DNA of 35,093 nt, from NCBI GenBank assembly GCA_025450315.1, contig JANWHQ010000084.1, forward strand, positions 1 through 35,093, given 5' to 3'. Shown in pieces: positions 7,495 through 16,600 of this stretch. The translations under genes were made by a program, and so were the position numbers. Position 1 is the stretch's first letter. Each line of letters starts with the position of its first letter. The notes beneath the pieces are model-generated. The model was not told the origin of the DNA, made no database searches, and saw only the letters and a program-made list of their open reading frames with translations. This DNA comes from Caulobacteraceae bacterium. GTDB taxonomy: Bacteria > Pseudomonadota > Alphaproteobacteria > Caulobacterales > Caulobacteraceae.

Positions 7495-8075
7495 GGCGCC
7501 TTGCCCCGCAGCACCTCGGCATAGGCGATCAGCTCGGCCGCCACCGCGCCGATCGGACGGCCGGAATCCATCGCCAGCTTGCGCAGCAGCCGGTAGGCCG
7601 CCTCCTCCTCGAGGCCCCGCTCCTTCATCAGCAGCCCCTTGGCCTTGTCGACGGTCTTGCGCGAGGCGAGGTCGTCCTTGGCCTTCTGCAGGTCGGCCCT
7701 GAGCTCCTGCATCAGCTGGAAGCGGCGCATGGCCACCTCCAGCACCGGACGCACCCGCCCGGGCGACAGGCCGTCGACCACATAGGCCGCCACCCCCGCC
7801 TCCACCGCCCGCTCGGCCAGGCCGGGCGCGGAGCGGTCGACGAACATCACCACCGGCCGGGGGTCGGCGCCGGTGCTGGCGCCGAGGCTCTCCAGGGTGT
7901 CGCGGTCGGGACTGTCGCAGGCCACCACGATGACGTCGGGGGCGAAGGCGCCGAGCTCCGGCTCGGCCTCGGCCATGGTCGCCGCCCGCCGCACGACCAG
8001 CGGCCGCACATCGGCCAGGCCTTCCGCAACCAGCGCCGCGCGCGCCTCGTCTGGATCGATAATCAGGACGCGCAT
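7491..8075 (-). CDS. nasT: Transcription antiterminator NasT (receiver + ANTAR)
   Basis: A 194-aa two-domain protein: an atypical receiver domain (MRVLIIDPDE at the start, acidic residue D54 near the expected phosphoacceptor position) and a C-terminal ANTAR RNA-binding domain from about residue 120. The ANTAR part shows the typical helix-rich pattern, including SRKTVDKAKGLLM and EEEAAYRLLRKLAM. NasT binds pairs of A1/G4 hexaloop hairpins in nascent leader RNA and prevents termination. Both leaders in this window fit that target. I chose the ATG at 8075 because the receiver fold begins there; a GTG at 8138 would add 21 unrelated residues. The Shine-Dalgarno sequence is weak. nasS follows with a 4-nt overlap. 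Confidence 0.93.
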   Translation of the reverse strand: MRVLIIDPDEARAALVAEGLADVRPLVVRRAATMAEAEPELGAFAPDVIVVACDSPDRDTLESLGASTGADPRPVVMFVDRSAPGLAERAVEAGVAAYVVDGLSPGRVRPVLEVAMRRFQLMQELRADLQKAKDDLASRKTVDKAKGLLMKERGLEEEAAYRLLRKLAMDSGRPIGAVAAELIAYAEVLRGKAP

Positions 8076-8214
8076 GGGCACGGCTTCACCGCCAAGGTGG
8101 TGGCGGCTCGCGCCCCGCGGATCAACCGCAATGAGCACGGAAAAGGCGGCGGACCTCGCTTTGCCCGATAATTGGGCGGCGGACGGCGAAGGACGACGGC
8201 GCCGCCGCGCCAGA

Positions 8215-9063
8215 TCAGGCGTCCGCCTTGGCCTTGCCGGTGATCCGGTCGGTCTCGGCCTTGGTCGACTGCGGGCCGGTGTTGCGGGTGGCCAGGCCCC
8301 CCATGGCGCCGCCCTTCACGAAGGGCTCGGGATCGCCCTCCTTCAACTGAAGTCCGAACATCGGGCTCATCCCCGGATGCCGGCCCAGGCCGCCATAGAG
8401 GTCGAAGCCGCGGTCGACCCAGTCGCGCAGGGGATCGTCGTCGGTCAGCGGCGGGGTGGCGGCCACCGAGGCGCACCACAGGAACACCGACAGGGCCCGG
8501 TAGTCGGCGTAATTCGGCTGATCGCCGCCCAGCCACTTGCGGTCCTTGAGGATCTGGCGGAACGGCTCCAGCGTCGGCGGCACCTGGGCCAGCTTGGCTC
8601 TGCCCTCCTTGGACACCTCTTCCAGCTTGCGCCCGCCCAGCATCCGCTCGCGGCTTTCGGTGACGTACTGGTGGTCCTGCGGCAGCGAGCGGTCGCGATA
8701 GTCGACGATGAAGGCCTGGAACCAGGGCCCGATGGCGGTGCGCCACAGCCACTGTTCGACGAACTCGGTCAGCGGCTTGATGCCAGGATCGCCGATCAGG
8801 GTCGGACGGTCGGGATACTTGCGGTCGAGGTATTCGGCGATCAGCCAGCTATCCAGCACGAACTCGCCGTCGTCGACGATCACCGGCAGGCGCTCCGAGC
8901 GGCCGCCCGTGCGCTCCAGGATGCCGGTGAAGCCGCCCGCCACGATGTCGAGGTCGAAGCCCTTGTGCTTGAGGGCGTATTTGGTCGCCCAGACGAAGGG
9001 GCTGATGGTGCAGCCGGACGCCAGCTGCAGGTCGTAGAGCGTGATGGTGTTGTTCTTGGCCAC
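8215..9063 (-). CDS. LigE-type glutathione S-transferase (beta-etherase-like)
   Basis: A 282-aa protein with an N-terminal thioredoxin-fold GST domain and a C-terminal helical domain. Length (LigE is about 281 aa) and several stretches, including NNTITLYDLQ, GGFTGILERTGGRSE, VPPTLEPFR and GLGRHPGM, match my memory of the Sphingobium LigE/LigP branch, which uses glutathione to cleave beta-aryl ether bonds of lignin-type dimers. GST families change substrate easily, so the substrate is not proven; no other lignin genes are nearby. The start is the GTG at 9063, with a strong Shine-Dalgarno sequence (GCAGGAGGA). A TTGACT-C-AGTCAA palindrome lies 34-46 bp upstream. Confidence 0.85.
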   Translation of the reverse strand: MAKNNTITLYDLQLASGCTISPFVWATKYALKHKGFDLDIVAGGFTGILERTGGRSERLPVIVDDGEFVLDSWLIAEYLDRKYPDRPTLIGDPGIKPLTEFVEQWLWRTAIGPWFQAFIVDYRDRSLPQDHQYVTESRERMLGGRKLEEVSKEGRAKLAQVPPTLEPFRQILKDRKWLGGDQPNYADYRALSVFLWCASVAATPPLTDDDPLRDWVDRGFDLYGGLGRHPGMSPMFGLQLKEGDPEPFVKGGAMGGLATRNTGPQSTKAETDRITGKAKADA

Positions 9064-9096
9064 GGGGTGTCCTCCTGCAGCCGTCCTGTTACAGCG

Positions 9097-9109
9097 TTGA
9101 CTCAGTCAA
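9097..9109. promoter_or_regulatory. Palindrome TTGACTCAGTCAA upstream of the LigE-like gene
   Basis: A perfect 6-bp inverted repeat with one central base. It lies between the divergent starts at 9063 (minus) and 9222 (plus), closer to the GST gene. The form is typical of TetR/MarR-type operators, but no such regulator gene is in the window, so its function is inferred only. Confidence 0.35.
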
Positions 9110-9221
9110 TGCACGCCCTTTCCAGCCCCTGTTCCGCCACGCGCAACCCGGCCCGCGCCCAGCCGTCGCAGGGGCGATCTGACACGCTGCGCCCGCGCGC
9201 CGCCAGCATCATCCTGCGGGC

Positions 9222-9395
9222 ATGAGAGACGTTGCGTCCTATCGGGCCAAGGCCCACGAGCTGCGCGCCCGCGCCGAGGCTTCGACCACCGCGGCGGAAG
9301 CGTCCAACTACCTCGAGCTCGCCGCGGCCTGGGAGCAGCTGGCCAGGCAGGCCGAGGCCCACCTCGCCCCCGAGCCCAGGGCCCTGGAGAGCTGA
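9222..9395 (+). CDS. Small helical protein, 57 aa
   Basis: Starts with MRDVASYRAKAHELRARAE and continues as one or two amphipathic helices with the segment YLELAAAWEQLARQAEAHL, ending TGA at 9395. Small proteins of this pattern (Tyr-Arg-x2-Ala...Leu-x-Leu-Ala-x2-Trp-x2-Leu-Ala) are frequent in Caulobacterales and Rhizobiales; their function is not known to me. The candidate at 11691-11894 shows the same C-terminal pattern. There is no signal peptide or membrane segment, so it should be cytoplasmic. No strong Shine-Dalgarno sequence is seen. Confidence 0.62.
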   Translation: MRDVASYRAKAHELRARAEASTTAAEASNYLELAAAWEQLARQAEAHLAPEPRALES

Positions 9396-9476
9396 CGCGC
9401 GGCGCCGGCCGCCATAAGCCCTTTCCTCGGTCCGGCCACGGCGGGTAGAACCGCGGCATCAGGCGAGGAAACCACC

Positions 9477-10400
9477 GTGCGGCTCCACCCCACCGGCAAG
9501 TTCGACAACTCCGCAAAGGCCAGCAACCTCATCGAGGTGAAGCCGCTGGCCGCGGCCATGGGCGCCGAGATCTGCGGCGTCGACGTGCCCGCCATGTCCG
9601 ACGAGCAGTTCTCCGAGGTCCGCGACGCCCTCTTCCGGCACAAGATGATCTACTTCCGGGGCCAGAAGCTGACCCACGCCGACCACGAGGCCTTCAGCCT
9701 GAAGTTCGGACCCTTCGCCGAGGACGCCTATACCTCGGGCGTGCCCGGCCACCGCAACGTGCACCCGCTGATCAAGGAGGCGGACGACAGGTCCAAGCAC
9801 GTGTTCGGCGAAGGCTGGCACACCGACTCGCCCTTCCTGCCCCAGCCGCCCTCGATCACCATCCTGCGCTCGGTCCAGATCCCGCCCTACGGCGGCGACA
9901 CCATCTGGTGCAATTCCGCCCTGGCCTACGACCTGCTCAGCGACACCTACAAGCGCATGATCGCGCCCCTGAAGGTGCACTTCTCCATGCGCGACGTGCT
10001 GAAGTCGGTGCAGGAGAACTCCGAGACCCGCGACAACCCCATGGGCCGGCTGGCGTCCATCCGCGGCGCCTCGGAGCTGTCGGAAGACCTGCAGCGCAAG
10101 GTCCAAGGCAGCTTCCATCCGCTGGTGCGCACCCATCCGGCCACCGGCGAGAAGGCGCTCTACATCGACGCCTCCTACGCCATCGGCATCGAGGGCATGA
10201 CCGACGAGGAGGCCCGGCCGATCCTGGACTTCCTGGCCGAGCATCTGGTGCAGCACGCCTTCACCTGCCGCCTGCGCTGGGAGCCCGACATGCTGGTGGC
10301 CTGGGACAACCGCCTGGCCGTGCACCAGGCCTTCAACGACTACCAGGGCTTCCGCCGCGAGATGTACCGCACCACCGTGGTGGGCGAGACGCCGGTCTGA
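9477..10400 (+). CDS. TauD/TfdA-family Fe(II)/2-oxoglutarate dioxygenase
   Basis: A 307-aa non-heme iron oxygenase. The iron-binding facial triad is H115-x-D117 (GWHTDSPF) and H283 (AVHQAF), with R294 or R298 available for 2-oxoglutarate. Members hydroxylate taurine, chlorophenoxyacids, sulfate esters and related compounds, and the substrate cannot be told from the sequence. The GTG start at 9477 is preceded by GCGAGGA at a good distance. It stands alone: the following kinase gene is convergent. A short hairpin after the stop codon may end its transcript. Confidence 0.87.
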   Translation: MRLHPTGKFDNSAKASNLIEVKPLAAAMGAEICGVDVPAMSDEQFSEVRDALFRHKMIYFRGQKLTHADHEAFSLKFGPFAEDAYTSGVPGHRNVHPLIKEADDRSKHVFGEGWHTDSPFLPQPPSITILRSVQIPPYGGDTIWCNSALAYDLLSDTYKRMIAPLKVHFSMRDVLKSVQENSETRDNPMGRLASIRGASELSEDLQRKVQGSFHPLVRTHPATGEKALYIDASYAIGIEGMTDEEARPILDFLAEHLVQHAFTCRLRWEPDMLVAWDNRLAVHQAFNDYQGFRREMYRTTVVGETPV

Positions 10401-10425
10401 GGCTGGGCGGCGGGTTGGTCAGCGG

Positions 10426-10441
10426 GCCCGGAGCGGGCTTT
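10426..10441 (+). terminator. Weak hairpin terminator after the dioxygenase gene
   Basis: GCCCG (10426-10430), loop GAG, CGGGC (10434-10438), then only TTT. It lies 25 nt after the stop codon in a convergent intergenic gap. The stem is short and the T-run minimal, so termination may be inefficient or Rho-dependent. Confidence 0.35.
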
Positions 10442-10489
10442 GCGAACGCCGCCGAACCGCTGAATCGAGGCCCCGCCCGCGCGGGTGGA

Positions 10490-11545
10490 TCACGCGGTCG
10501 CCCCAGCGACCCCGGAACGGCGGATCACCGAGACGATGGTCCCGGGATTTCCCGCAGACACCGTGACCGTCGCTTCCAGCTGCCTGGCCAGAGCCTCGAC
10601 GATGCTGGTGCCCAAACCGGCCTTCGCGGGAACCCGTCCCTTTGGCATTCCCGCGCCGTTGTCGCTGACCGAGAGGCTCCAGTCCGAGCGATCGGACTTG
10701 TAGCTGACGATGATCGCGCCCCCACGCCCTTCTGGGAACGCATGTTTCAGGGCGTTGATCACCAGCTCGGTGACGATCAGGCCCAGGCTGACGGAGACGT
10801 CCGCCGTGGCCACGCCATCGTCGGCTTCGACCGCCAGCGTCAGCCTCTCGTGGTCGCTGATCATCGAAGCGCCGATGCTATCGCACAGCTCGGCGAAATA
10901 GGTCCGCAGCCTCACCTCGGCGACCTGGGTCGCGGCGAGCTGCCTCTGAAGGGCGGCGACCGACATGACCCGGTTGTGCGCGTCGAACAGATAACCCTTG
11001 ATCTCCGGCGACGGCACGGTGCGTGCGCTTTGCATCAGAACGCTGGCGATGATCTGCAAGCTGTTGGCGATCCGGTGCTGGAGCTCCTGGAACAGGATCG
11101 CCTTCTCATGCAGCAGATCGTCCTTGAGACGCGCCGCCAGGCGCGCCTCGGTGACGTCGGATACGGCGAGCATGAGCCGGACGTTGGCCGTGTCGGCGTA
11201 GTCGAGCCGATGAGCGGTGATCACCAGGCGACGCTGACCGCGTCCTGGCCGGTTGAGATCCATTTCATAGGCGTCCACCTTCGCAGCGCCCGAGAGGGTC
11301 GCGCGAAGCAACGACCGCAGCTGGGGCACGTCCCATTCGCCATCGCCCAGCGCAAACATGGACCCCCCGGGGATCGCGCTCGGCTCGAGCTGGAAAATGC
11401 GGGAGAAGGATGCGCTGGCCGCCAGGATGGTCAGATCGCCATCGAGCAGGATGATCGGCGCGTCGGAGGATGCGATGAGAGCCGACGCCAAGCTGTTTGC
11501 AACAGCTGAGGCTGCGGATTGGTTGTCTTCCATCTTGGTGTCCAC
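10490..11545 (-). CDS. PAS-domain sensor histidine kinase, HisKA_2/HWE type
   Basis: A 351-aa soluble kinase. Residues about 25-135 form a PAS-like sensor domain. The phosphoacceptor His157 lies in FQELQHRIANSLQ, the HisKA_2/HWE-type H-box. The C-terminal ATPase domain has the N-box ELVINALKHAF and the G-box DNGAGMP. There is no membrane segment, so it should sense a cytoplasmic signal. Such kinases are common in alphaproteobacteria and often feed into general-stress or light responses. The start is either the GTG at 11545 or the ATG at 11533. The divergent response regulator at 12230 is a likely partner. Confidence 0.9.
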   Translation of the reverse strand: MDTKMEDNQSAASAVANSLASALIASSDAPIILLDGDLTILAASASFSRIFQLEPSAIPGGSMFALGDGEWDVPQLRSLLRATLSGAAKVDAYEMDLNRPGRGQRRLVITAHRLDYADTANVRLMLAVSDVTEARLAARLKDDLLHEKAILFQELQHRIANSLQIIASVLMQSARTVPSPEIKGYLFDAHNRVMSVAALQRQLAATQVAEVRLRTYFAELCDSIGASMISDHERLTLAVEADDGVATADVSVSLGLIVTELVINALKHAFPEGRGGAIIVSYKSDRSDWSLSVSDNGAGMPKGRVPAKAGLGTSIVEALARQLEATVTVSAGNPGTIVSVIRRSGVAGATA

Positions 11546-11690
11546 CCCTCGGAGGCTCGCGAGTCGTGAGTCTGTCCGAGAGAAACGTCTGCGCGAGCCC
11601 GCCCAGCCGGATCGGCGAAAGCGAGATGGCTTGTCACCCTAACACAGAAGCCAGTTGGGGGTGGCGCCCGATCACTAAATTCCTGGCGAT

Positions 11691-11894
11691 CTACTTTGCC
11701 GGTAACGCAATCGCATTCGAAAAACTCTGTTCCACGGCAGGATCAGGAAATGGTCCAATGAATATCTGTCTGACCGCCATGGCGCGCCAGTGCGCCGCCA
11801 TTCTGAGAAATTCCAACGAGACCGACTCATCTATAGCGATGGCGGCATTCGCCGCGCAGCCGGACGCTCGTAGATTACATTCTTTGGCGTTCAT
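11691..11894 (-). CDS. Candidate small helical protein, 67 aa
   Basis: Runs from the ATG at 11894 (MNAKECNLRAS) to a TAG at 11693-11691. The segment SLEFLRMAAHWRAMAVRQI matches the pattern of the 57-aa protein at 9222-9395 (YLELAAAWEQLARQA) and of many small alphaproteobacterial helical proteins. This DNA is clearly AT-richer than its surroundings, which could mark a transferred or fast-evolving segment. The frame stays open upstream to 12008, but the sequence before residue 1 looks unrelated. No clear Shine-Dalgarno sequence is present. Function unknown. Confidence 0.42.
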   Translation of the reverse strand: MNAKECNLRASGCAANAAIAIDESVSLEFLRMAAHWRAMAVRQIFIGPFPDPAVEQSFSNAIALPAK

Positions 11895-12229
11895 CAATAT
11901 GCGACCTGGGAAATGAGGAAGCGCATGGGCTGGATTGCGGTTCCCTACATCCATTTGAGCGTCACGACTATCGTTCACTTCGGCGCCGAGGCGTCCCGAC
12001 CCTTTCAAACCCGCGGATCGTTTTGCTGAGGATTGATGCGGTCAGGCCTGGACCATCCCGAGTCCGACATGATGGTCAGGCGCGCGACCCGACCGGCGCG
12101 GTCCCGATCCGCCCGAATCGACGGAGGCCGGACCTCCCGAACGGAGGCGAGAGCCGCCCCTGTCGAAATTGGCCGTGACCGTCGGCAACCCGACGCACCC
12201 GTCGACGTTCCCCTACCCGGGGGCCGATC
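11895..12229. other. Intergenic stretch without a convincing gene
   Basis: 335 bp between the small-protein candidate and the response regulator. It must hold the promoter of the regulator on the plus strand. Short open frames exist here (for example 12033-12242, plus), but they are Arg/Pro-rich and look like by-products of GC-rich DNA. I saw no clear -35/-10 pair or strong hairpin. Confidence 0.4.
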
Positions 12230-12625
12230 ATGTCCGAGTTGAGCCAGAAGCCCGTCATCCTGATCGTGGATGACGAACCGTTGATCGTCGAACTGCTTCG
12301 CAGCGCCCTGGACGAAGCGGGCTTCTCCTCGCTCCAGGCCTCCGACGCCGATGAAGCCTTCGCGGTGCTGGAGACGGAGAACGCCGAGTTCGCCGGCGTC
12401 GTGACCGACATAAACCTGGGATCGGCGAGGGATGGATGGGACGTCGCCCGACGGGCGCGCGAACTCAACCCCGCGGTCGCCATCGTCTATTGCAGCGGCG
12501 GAAGCCCTCACGAATGGTCCGTCAAGGGCGTTCCGCAGAGCGTGGTGCTGACCAAGCCGTTCGCCGCCGCCCAGGTCGTGGTCGCCCTCTCCAATCAGAT
12601 CAACGGCCCCGGCCCGGCCGCATGA
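12230..12625 (+). CDS. Single-domain response regulator (CheY-like receiver)
   Basis: A 131-aa receiver domain with no output domain. The acidic pocket is D14-D15 (LIVDDEP), the phosphoacceptor is D60 (VVTDINLG), and the conserved lysine is K109 (LTKPF). Single-domain receivers in alphaproteobacteria usually act as phosphate sinks or relays for HWE/HisKA_2 kinases. The gene is divergent from such a kinase at 10490-11545, with about 680 bp between the starts, so they are a plausible pair, though not proven. The ATG at 12230 gives a normal N-terminus. Confidence 0.88.
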   Translation: MSELSQKPVILIVDDEPLIVELLRSALDEAGFSSLQASDADEAFAVLETENAEFAGVVTDINLGSARDGWDVARRARELNPAVAIVYCSGGSPHEWSVKGVPQSVVLTKPFAAAQVVVALSNQINGPGPAA

Positions 12626-12650
12626 GGCGGGCGACGGGCCGGCGACGCGG

Positions 12651-13454
12651 CTAGATCGCCCTGGCGATCATGGCGATGCCGATCGCGGCGGGCAGCAGCA
12701 TCAGCTGGGCCAGCACCGTGCCGGCCACCCGGCTGGCCGAGAGCCAGACCACCGCCCGGCGGAAGCTGGCCTCCGAGGTGCGGCCGTCCATGACGTCGTC
12801 GGTCATCACCGACAGATGCGGATCGATGAACACGAACAGCATGATGGTCGCCACCCCGTTCACCACCGACGACAGGCTCACCGCGGTGACGCGGAACTTC
12901 GGGTCCAGGCAGCCGGCGTAGAGCGCGGCGAAGACGCCCACCGTCAGCAGCGCCTGGGCGCCGACGTTCAGCCCGATCACCGACCAGGGGACGCTGACCT
13001 CCCTGGCCAGGCCGGCCACATGCCGCGGCGACGGGACCGTCACCGCATCGCGCAGGTAGCGCAGCCCGCCGCGGGCGAAGCCATGCAGGATCAGCTTGGG
13101 CATCGAGCGGTGGGTCTGGAAGTGCAGCACCGCGCGGCTGAAGATGCGCTGGAAGGTCGGCACCGCCAGCGCTCCGATCGCCGCCGCCGCCGTCGCCGAC
13201 AGCAGCAGCCAGCGGAAGTCGCCCAGCAGATGGGCCGCGTGGCCGGCCGCCAGGCTGGTTTCGATGCGCTTGCCGAGGAACGGACCCTGGAAGGAGTTGG
13301 ACGCCCGCGAAATCAGGATCAGCACGTTGAACAGGGCGAAGGAGACCGCGATCCGGCGCGTGCGCACGCCAGCGATCCGCGCCGCATAGGCCAGGGCGCC
13401 GATCAGGTGGATCACGAAGGTCAGGGCGCAGAGCGCGGCGAGTTGCAGGTCCAT
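12651..13454 (-). CDS. amj: Amj-family (DUF2837) lipid II flippase-like membrane protein
   Basis: A 267-aa inner-membrane protein with about six hydrophobic segments. The N-terminal part, with RTRRIAVSFALFNVLILISRASN and SFQGPFLGKR, is characteristic of the Amj/YdaH family, whose Bacillus subtilis member can replace MurJ in flipping lipid II. In a Gram-negative genome that normally has MurJ it would be an alternative or stress-related flippase; that role is inferred. GGAGGG six bases upstream selects the ATG at 13454 over the GTG directly before it. It is convergent with the response-regulator gene and stands alone. Confidence 0.8.
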   Translation of the reverse strand: MDLQLAALCALTFVIHLIGALAYAARIAGVRTRRIAVSFALFNVLILISRASNSFQGPFLGKRIETSLAAGHAAHLLGDFRWLLLSATAAAAIGALAVPTFQRIFSRAVLHFQTHRSMPKLILHGFARGGLRYLRDAVTVPSPRHVAGLAREVSVPWSVIGLNVGAQALLTVGVFAALYAGCLDPKFRVTAVSLSSVVNGVATIMLFVFIDPHLSVMTDDVMDGRTSEASFRRAVVWLSASRVAGTVLAQLMLLPAAIGIAMIARAI

Positions 13455-13633
13455 CACGTCCCTCCGGCCCGAGCATAGCCGAAGCTTCGGGGCGGGCCAT
13501 GCCGTCGCCCAACGTGCGACCGCCAGGGTTTCGGAATCCTGGCCGGTCCGGGCCGTATGCCCGGCTGGAGCGCGGGGTCGGCGACCGCCGCACGCCGGGA
13601 CCGCATCCGCGGCTCGCGGATATCCAGGAAGAG

Positions 13634-13655
13634 GCCCCGGTGCAGAGACCGGGGC
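13634..13655 (-). terminator. Hairpin terminator after the S8 protease gene
   Basis: GCCCCGG (minus strand, 13655-13649) pairs with CCGGGGC (13640-13634) around an 8-base loop, starting 15 nt after the protease stop codon. The following sequence is pyrimidine-rich (CTCTTCCTGG) but not a pure T-run, so it is a likely but imperfect intrinsic terminator. Confidence 0.55.
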
Positions 13656-13669
13656 GCAGGGCCCGTGGA

Positions 13670-16600
13670 TCAGAAGGCGGTCTTGAAGCGGTAGCCGATC
13701 ATGTAGTCGTTCTGCGGACCCAGGCCGAACTGGTCGGTGTTGACGCCCGCGCGCATGAACACCGAGGCCTCCGTCCGGTCGTTGTCGAACATGCGGCCGT
13801 AGAACATCTCGGCGGCGAAGGGCGTCTTGGCGTTGGCGGCGCTGGCGCTCTCGACCACCTGGCCGATTTCGCCGGTGTCGCGGTTCACCACCGCGAAGTC
13901 GCTGAACTGCACCTGGCCGGCCACCACCTGCATGGGCTTGGACAGGGTCAGGCGGACCCGGTCGGAGGCGCTGAACAGCCCGGCCTTGGTCACCGCGATC
14001 TCGGCGGCGGTCGAGGTCAGTCCGCCCGGCGAGGTCGTCAGGGTCTGCAGGCCGGCGGCGGAGGTGTTGGCCACCGTGGCCGAGCCCGACAGCATCAGGC
14101 CATGGGACAGGTTGACGTCGAGGCCGAAGCTGGCGGCCCGGGTGCTGGAGCCGTTGTTCAGGTCGCCGGAGAGCGACTGGACGCCGAGCAGTCCGGAGTT
14201 CTCATGCAGATTGCTCAGCGAGGCGTGCAACACCACGTGCCTGCCGGCCGCATAGTCGAGGCCGACGTTCTCGGCGTTGGCGGCATAGATCTGGCCGGGC
14301 AGGTTGGTGGCGCCGGCCCAGCCGAGCGCGCCCAGGAGCTGCGCGTCGCGGATGCTGCGCCGGTCGGTGGCGCCGAAGCTGACGGTCAGGTTCTTGAACG
14401 GCGAGTAGCGCCAGTTGGCGTAGGCGCCGCCCGAGGCCAGGCCGAGCAGCGGATTGGCGCCGCCGCGGCCGATCTGGAAGTCCGCATCCCCGGTCAGGCC
14501 CGGCTGGCCGCTCAGGGCCGCCGCGCCGTCGCCGAAGCCGAACTGCATGGTCTGCTTCTGGCCGATCAAGGCGAAGTCCATGGCCATCGGCAGGGTGTGC
14601 TGGCTGAAGCCGTAGGTCGGCTGGACGGCCGACATCCGCACCCGCAGCTGGGAGTCGCCGAGCTGGCCCATGGGCTGGCTGGAGGCCACGAAACCGGCCG
14701 TGACCGCATCGCCCACGCCGCCCGAGGAGAACTGGGCGCCGCCGGCGACCCAGGACTTGAGCGGGCCGGTCAGGTAGCTCTGGAACATCTGCTGGCCCGC
14801 CAGGGTCGCCACGTTCTGGCCGACCAGGGTCGAGGCCAGCGGGACCTCGAAGTCGCGATAGGTGTTGCCGATCTTCTCCAGGGCCGTGAAGTAGAGCTTG
14901 GACGAGTTCCAGGACGCCTGGTTGCCGCTCTGGACGGTGGAGATCACCTGGCTCACCGGCACGGGCGTAGGCATGCCGAGCAGGCCGGACTTCAGGTAGA
15001 TCAGGTTGCGCCAGTTCAGAGGCGCCTGCGAGGCGGCGATGTTCAGCTCGCCCCAGCCGTAGACCGGATCCGGTCCCGAGCCGCTGTAGCCGGCCGAGTG
15101 GATCGGCGTGGCCGACTGCAGGATGATCGAAGCCGTCTCGTTCGGATAGTTGGCGAGCCACGGCCAGCGGGCTTCCAGCAGGCCGATGGCGCCGGTCACC
15201 AGGGGCGCGGCCAGCGAGGTGCCGGTCTGCCGCGAGACGCCGCCCGAGCCGTCGGAGACCAGGATCAGCTCGCCGGGCGCCACCAGGAAGTGGTTCTTCA
15301 GGGGATCGCAGGCGCCCGAGGCGGTGTCGTTCAGGCAGGCGTCGCCCGGGGTGTTGGAGAAGTTCGAGATGGTCCCGTCCAGGCCCACCGAACCCACCAC
15401 CAGCAGGGTCGGATTGTTGGCGAAGTTCCAGGCGATGTCGGCGGGCTGGGCCACGCCGTCGTTGCCCGCGGCCACCACCAGCAGCGAGTACTTGGCGCTG
15501 CCCGAGGCCAGGGCGGCGTTCCAGCCCGGACTCAGGGTCCAGCCGGGCTCGCCCAGCGAGGCGTTGATCACGCCGAGGTTGGTGCCGGCCGGGGCGATCT
15601 TGTTGGTCGCGCCGCCCAAGGTGACGGCCAGGGAATCGGCGATCGGGACCTGTTGCAGGATCGGCGTCAGGGCCCCCAGCAGGTCTTTCACCGGCCCCTT
15701 GCTCTTCTTGAAGTAGCCCTGGGTCAGGACGTCGATGCCCTTGCCGACGTCGGTCCAGTTGGTCGTGCCGGTGTCGTCGTAGGGATCGTAGACGCTGATG
15801 GTGGCGTCGCCGGTGGGCAGCACGCCCATGACGTTGGAGCCGTCGATCGAGCTCATGATCAGGCTGCCGACGGCCGCGCCGTGGCCGTCGCCGAACTGGC
15901 TGGAGCCGTACTGCAGCACCGTTCCCTTGGCGACCTTCTGGTTGTTGGTGACGGTGAAGTCGAGCATGCCGATGCTGACCGGCTTGTCGCCGCCGCCGCC
16001 GAGGTCGCCCTCGGTCTGGGCCAGGGCCGGCGTCCAGCCCGTGGCGCCCATCCACCAGTCGACGTGACCGGCGTTGGTGAGGCTCATCAGCCCGTCGTAC
16101 CAGTCCAGGAGCATCATCGCCTGGCCGTTGGAATCGAGGTTGGCCAGCGACGAGGGATTGGACGGATCGATGCCGTACTTGGCGAAGATCGGGTCCGAGA
16201 AGCCCTTGTCGAAGTTATCCTTGGTCGCCTTCTTGACCGCCTTGCCCCAGAAGCTCGAGGAGTCGCTGTCGAGACCCTGCAGCAGCTGGGCGACGTTGGC
16301 GAAATCGCTTTGGCTTTGGGCGCTGCCCCAGGCGCTCAGGATCTGGTCGAACTTGGCGCCCTCGGAGGTCCAGAAGGCCCCGACCTGGGAGCCGTCGTAT
16401 TTGCCCTTCGAGTCCGTATAGCCGGGCAGGGAGCCCCAGAAGCTCTTGTCCACGGTGGCGGCGAAGGGCTGCAGGCCGCCCCAGAACGCGCTCGTGTCGC
16501 CCCAGAACGGGCGAATGTTCCCGTAGAAGGGCCTGAGGTTGCCGTAGAACGGACGGATGTTGCCGTAGAACGGACGGATGTCGCCGTAGAACGGCCGGAT

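Noticed and set aside
12033..12242. A 69-codon plus-strand frame before the response regulator
   Set aside because: Arg/Pro-rich, no Shine-Dalgarno sequence, overlaps the regulator start, and resembles a random GC-rich frame.
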